From Artocarpus heterophyllus (lineage: Eukaryota; Streptophyta; Magnoliopsida; Rosales; Moraceae): a stretch of 64,000 nucleotides of DNA. Numbering within the stretch: position 1 is the stretch's first letter; each line of letters starts with the position of its first letter. Made by a program: the position numbers and the translations under genes. Location of the stretch: the NCBI GenBank assembly GCA_025403435.1, contig CM046327.1:17236440-17300439 (forward strand), written 5' to 3'. The notes beneath the pieces are model-generated. The model saw only the letters and a program-made list of their open reading frames with translations, made no database searches and had not been told where the DNA came from. Below are positions 59,272 to 64,000 of the stretch, one piece after another.

Positions 59272-62200
59272 ATGGCCCAAAAACCCATTACCGTTCTTAG
59301 TATTGATGGAGGAGGAGTTAGAGGGATCATTCCAGGGGTTTTTCTTCAACAGCTTGAATATGAACTTCAGGTACATGCGTTGCACGCCCCAAAATTATTA
59401 CTATGTTTATAATCACACATGTACAGGGCAGAGCCACTTACAGACCTAAATGGGCTGTCGTCTCCCTTAATTTTTGTTTTCTTTTAAATTTATATATGAA
59501 GTTTAATAAAACTAATGTTTTACTCTTTTTAAAATTGTATTTAGTTTCTCAAAATTTTATTTCTTTTTCGTTAAAATTCTCTGTCTATTTATTTACCCAA
59601 TCTCCCTCCATCGGGATATTTTGAAAAATAAGCCAAAAAAAAATTTTAAATTAGACAAATGACTTTTTTTTTGCACAAAAAAATACGTTTTTTTGTGCAG
59701 AAAAACTGTTTTAGTTTTTTTCAAAAAAATAAGAAAAAAAATTGTAGCAAGAAAAAGAACCTTAACAGAGTAAAAAAAAAAAACCTTTAGCAATTTTTAT
59801 GCCTAAAAAATTTGTTTTTTTATACTAAAAAACGGTAAAAAAAAAATCATTTGTTCAAAAAAAACTTTTTCATAAAATCATTTTTAAAAATCTCCCCAGT
59901 CCATCCCGTTCTCTCGGGAGTAATTTTTATGACTCTCTCCCTGCATACGTATTTGTACTTGTGTAAATATCGATATGATTTCATTGAAGGATTAATGACA
60001 TGATATGTGCAGATACTCGAAAACGACCCCAATGCGAGGGTTGCAGACTACTTTGATGTCATTTCAGGGACTAGCACTAGTAGTCTTATTTCGACGCTGA
60101 TATCAGCACCCGACGATAATGGGAGACCGTTATATGCTGCTGATAAGATTGTGCCTTTTTTCAAAGAGCACTGCCCAAATATTTTCCCAAGATCAGGCAA
60201 CTGGTGAGTAATGGCGAAGCCACATTTGACCTGAGCGGGTTGTTTATCTCCACTGAAATATATATATTTTCTCAAAGTGCCCAAACTTTTTTTTTTTTTT
60301 TAATTTTTTCCTATCACTACTAAAAATTATTTGTTGCACGACGGTTTTAAACCGCATAAAAAATTTACAACCATCGTGTAATTATCTATGTAATATAAAA
60401 CGACGCTTACATGATATCACAAGGTCAATTTTAACGCGTTTTAAATGCATCTTATATGACGGCTTTTATGTAAAACCGTCATGCAATATAGAAGCTTATA
60501 CGACAGTTTTCTACAAAAACGGTCTTATAAAATGAGTATACTTGTAGCTTACACATTAAAAAAAAAAAAGAGGAACATTCCACAGTGCCCCACTATCTAT
60601 TATTCTTTCGACTTCCTAAAAGTTTCAACAAAACTTGACTTGTATCGTGGGTTTGACTCATTAATTTATATTTTTGTCTCCCTCTACATCTTTTAATTTG
60701 AAAAGTTTCAAAAACCTCGTTGAACAAATTTCCTAGTTTTGTCACTGCCTGTGATATAGAGGCCAAAGGTAATTGTATTTACGAACTCCTTGTCTAGAAT
60801 ATTTGGATATATACATATGCAATGAATTGTAAATGCTAGTTTACTACACTAACACTAAGATGGAATGAAGACCAAAAAATTAGTTTATGGAGGACCCTTT
60901 TTGAACTTTTCTTTTCTCAAATACTAAATTATTGAATTATAGGCCTGAACCACACAAACACTATTCCGTGGAAGTACACTTGAGAATTTCAGAAATTTTT
61001 GAGGATGACGGTACCTCAGTCACAGAAGAATCTTTTGTTAAATTTGAAGAAGTTGGAGGTATAAAAAAACCATATTATGATTCCAAATACCTTCATAAAT
61101 TAGCAAACGATATTCTTGGGGAGAAAAGGCTACGTGATACCCTGACAAACGTCGTCATTCCTGCATTTGACATCAAAAAACTCTCGCCAGTTGTCTTTTC
61201 CTCTTATCAGGTGATTCTGGGTTCAGCCTGTTTTAAATTTATGAATTATGATATTATGTATTAATATTAATCTATCCTTGAAATAAATTTCACATTGAAT
61301 ATTTGGATCCTGCAGGTGAATAAAGGGAATAAAGTGCTGGATGCTCTTCTTTCAGATATTTGTATTAGCACCTCAGCTACACCAGTTTATCTTCCTGCTT
61401 ATAAGTTTAGCAATGAAGATGTGGAATTTAATATGATTGATGGCGGGGTTGCCGCTAATAATCCGGTAAAATTCCTTAAAACATACTCAATTAATGATGA
61501 TATATAATCAATGAACAATCTGATGTATATATACATATATATATATATATCATAAGACTTGTATAGGTACAATTGTATAGGGCTTCACTTGTATTCTACT
61601 AAACTAAAGTTTTTATATTTTTTTTCCCAATAATCATGCAATTTTATTCAATATGGAATCCTTGATTAAGCACAATATGCTCCGAAATGCCAACCATAAA
61701 GATTCAACATGAAATAACAAACAAATTTAACCAAAGCATGGGAACTAAAGAATTGATTGAAAAATAATATGAACAGTCATGATTAATAGTTAAATCAGTA
61801 TACTAAGAAGAGTAATTAACACATTGGTATTAATTTTATAAAATTATGTAAATATACTTGATTTTTAGTATAGCAACTTTAATTAGATTATCTTACATAT
61901 TAGTACCCCAAAGATCAGTAACAATGCAACTGTTTTTTGATCCTATTACAAGTGTAATATTACAAGCAAAATTTAAAAAAATTAAAAAAAAAACATAAAA
62001 TATATTTTCTAGGCATAGCAAAATATTTTTAAAGTGCCTAAATGAATTGGTAAGGATTTTTTGACATTTTATTATTTATATTTAATATACATTTAAGCAG
62101 ATTTTGTCATTATTTTAAACAAGAAAAAGTAGTCCAAGCTGAGTTGACTCATATTACTAATATGCAAAGGAAATGTAGTGATTCTTTATTAGAGGAGAAC

Positions 62201-63659
62201 ATACATACATGCATGCACCATGTATGTATGTATGTCTGTATGTATGTGTAGATCTATATGTACGTGACTTTTTAGTTGGTTTAGCTAATGTAATATTTTT
62301 CTTTCGAAATGTTTTTTTGTTTTGATTAAAAAAACAAAGACTGTAGCTGCTATTACCGAAGCGGTCAAAAGAAGGTCCGAAGAGATTGATCAGGCTAATC
62401 TCTCTGGAGATAGTGAAGATAATGAAGTCGACCTCGATTCATATCATCTTCTTGTACTTTCATTGGGAACATGTGGACACAAGACCGAGAAGTACAATGT
62501 TGAAATGGTTAATAGTTGGTGGTCTGTTAATTGGTTGACTAACCCGTTAAGGAAATTCTGGAAAGCAGATCATCCTTTACTTGAAATCCTCTTTGACGCA
62601 AACGCACACATGATTGATTATTATGGCACAATGTTTTTTGAATCCTTCGGTAATTCCGAAAATTTCCTCCGCGTTCAGGTAGTTATACATACATATATAT
62701 ATATATATATATATTACAATTTTTTTTGAAACGCACCTATAAGATCTACTTTTTTGTTATTCGAGTTTGATTTTAAAAATATAAATTAAGGATTCTTCAT
62801 TTATATAAAAAAACTAATTTATCTTGGTCGATTGAACATAGAATCATGCATAGAGCTGCAAAACTATTTTATGGAGACATTCTTAAGATCGGCATCTAGA
62901 AACAAAATATCCAAAAATTCATTTAAAAATATGTTATGCATGTCATTTTTCTTTTGCTTTTTACAAAATTTTCTTTTGTTGGATTTTGTAATCAAATTGA
63001 TTATATATATTTAGCTACTTTTATTTTGTAATCAACCTTACTACGTAATATTACATCAAAGGATGATAAACTGCCAAAAGAACTTGCTGCATTGGATGAC
63101 GGTAGTCCTGAGAACTTGGACAAACTGGAGCAGTATGCCAAAGACTTGCTGACGAAGCCTGTTACACGCTTGAATCTTGCTACCTTCGAACGTTCTGAGA
63201 TTGAGAGCGCTGAAACCTACGAAGAAGCACTCAAAAAGTGAGACTATTTCATTTCATTACACTTCTGACTTAGTAGTATTTATCTTAAGGAAAAGAAAAG
63301 AAAAATGGAGGACAACTTTTAACTATTAAGCCACAAATAAAAATGCATTAAATCGTAACAAAACTGTAATAAGATTGGACTAAATTATCCAACGTATTTT
63401 TAGATTGCTTTTAACATTATTTGTTTGTAATAATTAATGACATGTAATGTGTATTCGTAACAAGGTTATAAAATGAACGATGATTCTCGAGGATCAAACC
63501 AGGAAAAAAAAAATGGTGCATAATTATCTTTTTTACAAGTGTCTTGAATAATATTTAAACAAAAACACTTCACGATTGTAGTATTTACGTTTATTAAATA
63601 TACATGGTTGCAGGTTTGCACAGAAGCTTTATGATATAAAGCACCGTACCAGTTCTTGA
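59272..63659 (+). CDS. patatin-like protein (PLP-2), intact frame, altered nucleophile elbow
   Basis: Close paralogue of PLP-1. Exons: 59272-59370, 60013-60203, 60943-61210, 61316-61465, 62340-62678, 63062-63237, 63614-63659, giving 422 residues. Exons 1, 2, 4 and 6 are the same lengths as in PLP-1 and all phases agree. It keeps DGGGVRG (residues 12-18) and DGGVAANNP with Asp228. At the elbow it reads GTSTSS: Ser54 remains but the final Gly of GXSXG is Ser, and the next Gly is also Ser. That Gly normally gives room for the tight turn, so activity may be reduced or lost. Exon 5 carries GDSEDNE absent from PLP-1. The C terminus is ten residues shorter (HRTSS end). Intron 2 contains a CACTA-like insertion. 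The open frame over 1.27 kb of coding sequence argues that it is still under selection or young. Confidence 0.92.
60315..60552. mobile_element. CACTA-like insertion in PLP-2 intron 2
   Basis: Starts CACTACTAAAAATT and contains short inverted words (ACGACGGTTTTAAACCG, GACGGCTTTTATGTAAAACC) like CACTA subterminal repeats. In PLP-1 the flanks are contiguous (TCCTATACATTAAAA at about 39246). Here TCCTAT and ACATTAAAA are separated by about 238 bp. The right end lacks a clean TAGTG, so it may be eroded. Confidence 0.6.
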
Positions 63660-63814
63660 AACGCCAAAGCAATAACAAAATCAAGCTCGACAAGGTCTGC
63701 TGTTTGTCGAGTTCATGCATACATATATATATATATATATATATATTGTGTGTGTGTATATATATATATAAAACGTGTGTGTATAGATATTTCCTTCGAT
63801 GGGTGTATAATAAA

Positions 63815-63945
63815 GTACGATCATATATACGATCGTTGAATGTGTGATGTTTGTTGTACTGTTCTATTATCTTGTTGTGTGGTTTGGTTCGAATGGAAGT
63901 CCCACTGTCAAATAAATAAAGTACGATCATATATACGATCGTTGA
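63815..63945. repeat. paired palindromic motifs at the 3' end of PLP-2
   Basis: ACGATCATATATACGATCGT occurs at about 63817-63836 and again at 63923-63942, the second after AATAAATAAAG. Same arrangement as downstream of PLP-1. Confidence 0.7.
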
Positions 63946-64000
63946 ATGTGGGATTGTTGTAATATACTTTTGTTGATTAATTATAGCAATATAATTGGTT

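Noticed and set aside
59593..59793. 66-codon minus-strand open stretch rich in Phe and Lys
   Set aside because: Homopolymer A/T sequence in PLP-2 intron 1.

Overview
The window is eudicot nuclear DNA. It is AT-rich, its genes are split by GT-AG introns, and it is full of (TA)n tracts, small terminal-inverted-repeat (TIR) elements and Ty1/copia retrotransposons. The gene families present are plant families: REM/VRN1-like B3 DNA-binding proteins, patatin-like lipid acyl hydrolases and a subtilase fragment. I cannot name the species.

Layout. 1-8.1 kb is mostly decayed DNA transposons: a Harbinger-like element with a MYB/SANT-like gene fragment, a long-TIR element, a hAT-like element and a MITE. 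8.2-11.95 kb holds a B3 gene whose first B3 domain is broken, while exons 3-9, encoding three further B3 domains, read through without a break. 12-15.3 kb is repeat DNA, including a hAT-like element with a near-perfect 8-bp target duplication. 15.35-22.28 kb is a complete but inactivated copia element (I). 23.05-27.76 kb is a second copia element (II) with an almost unbroken gag-pol. 27.87-28.43 kb is a subtilase pseudogene fragment. 29-30 kb is a T-rich tract with a recurring GTCGTT motif. 30.36-34.47 kb is a B3 pseudogene. 38.18-42.73 kb is an intact seven-exon patatin-like gene (PLP-1). 43.4-55.2 kb is a ~0.5-kb tandem repeat array split by a large old copia element (III). 56.56-57.42 kb is a 5' remnant of a B3 gene. 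59.27-63.66 kb is a second intact seven-exon patatin-like gene (PLP-2).

The main structural story is a repeated block, B3 gene followed by patatin-like gene, present at 30.4-42.7 kb and in eroded form at 56.6-63.7 kb. A further B3 gene lies upstream at 9-12 kb. PLP-1 and PLP-2 share exon phases, promoter sequence and 3' flanks. PLP-1 keeps the catalytic Ser elbow GTSTG. PLP-2 reads GTSTS there, so it may be a divergent or inactive paralogue. PLP-1 carries a decayed second copy of part of exon 5 in intron 4 and a duplicated upstream segment. PLP-2 carries a CACTA-like insertion in intron 2 that PLP-1 lacks.

All three copia elements have recognisable target-site duplications (TAAAG, AGTCA, TTTAC), so their ends are exact. 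Their decay is informative: most stop codons I could place are compatible with C-to-T change (CAG to TAG, CGA to TGA), and two LTRs have lost internal sequence between short direct repeats. I found no rRNA, tRNA or CRISPR features. No wholly new biological system is evident; the most interesting candidates are the PLP-2 active-site change, the possible poison exon in PLP-1, and the GC-rich palindrome clusters seen in all three retrotransposons.
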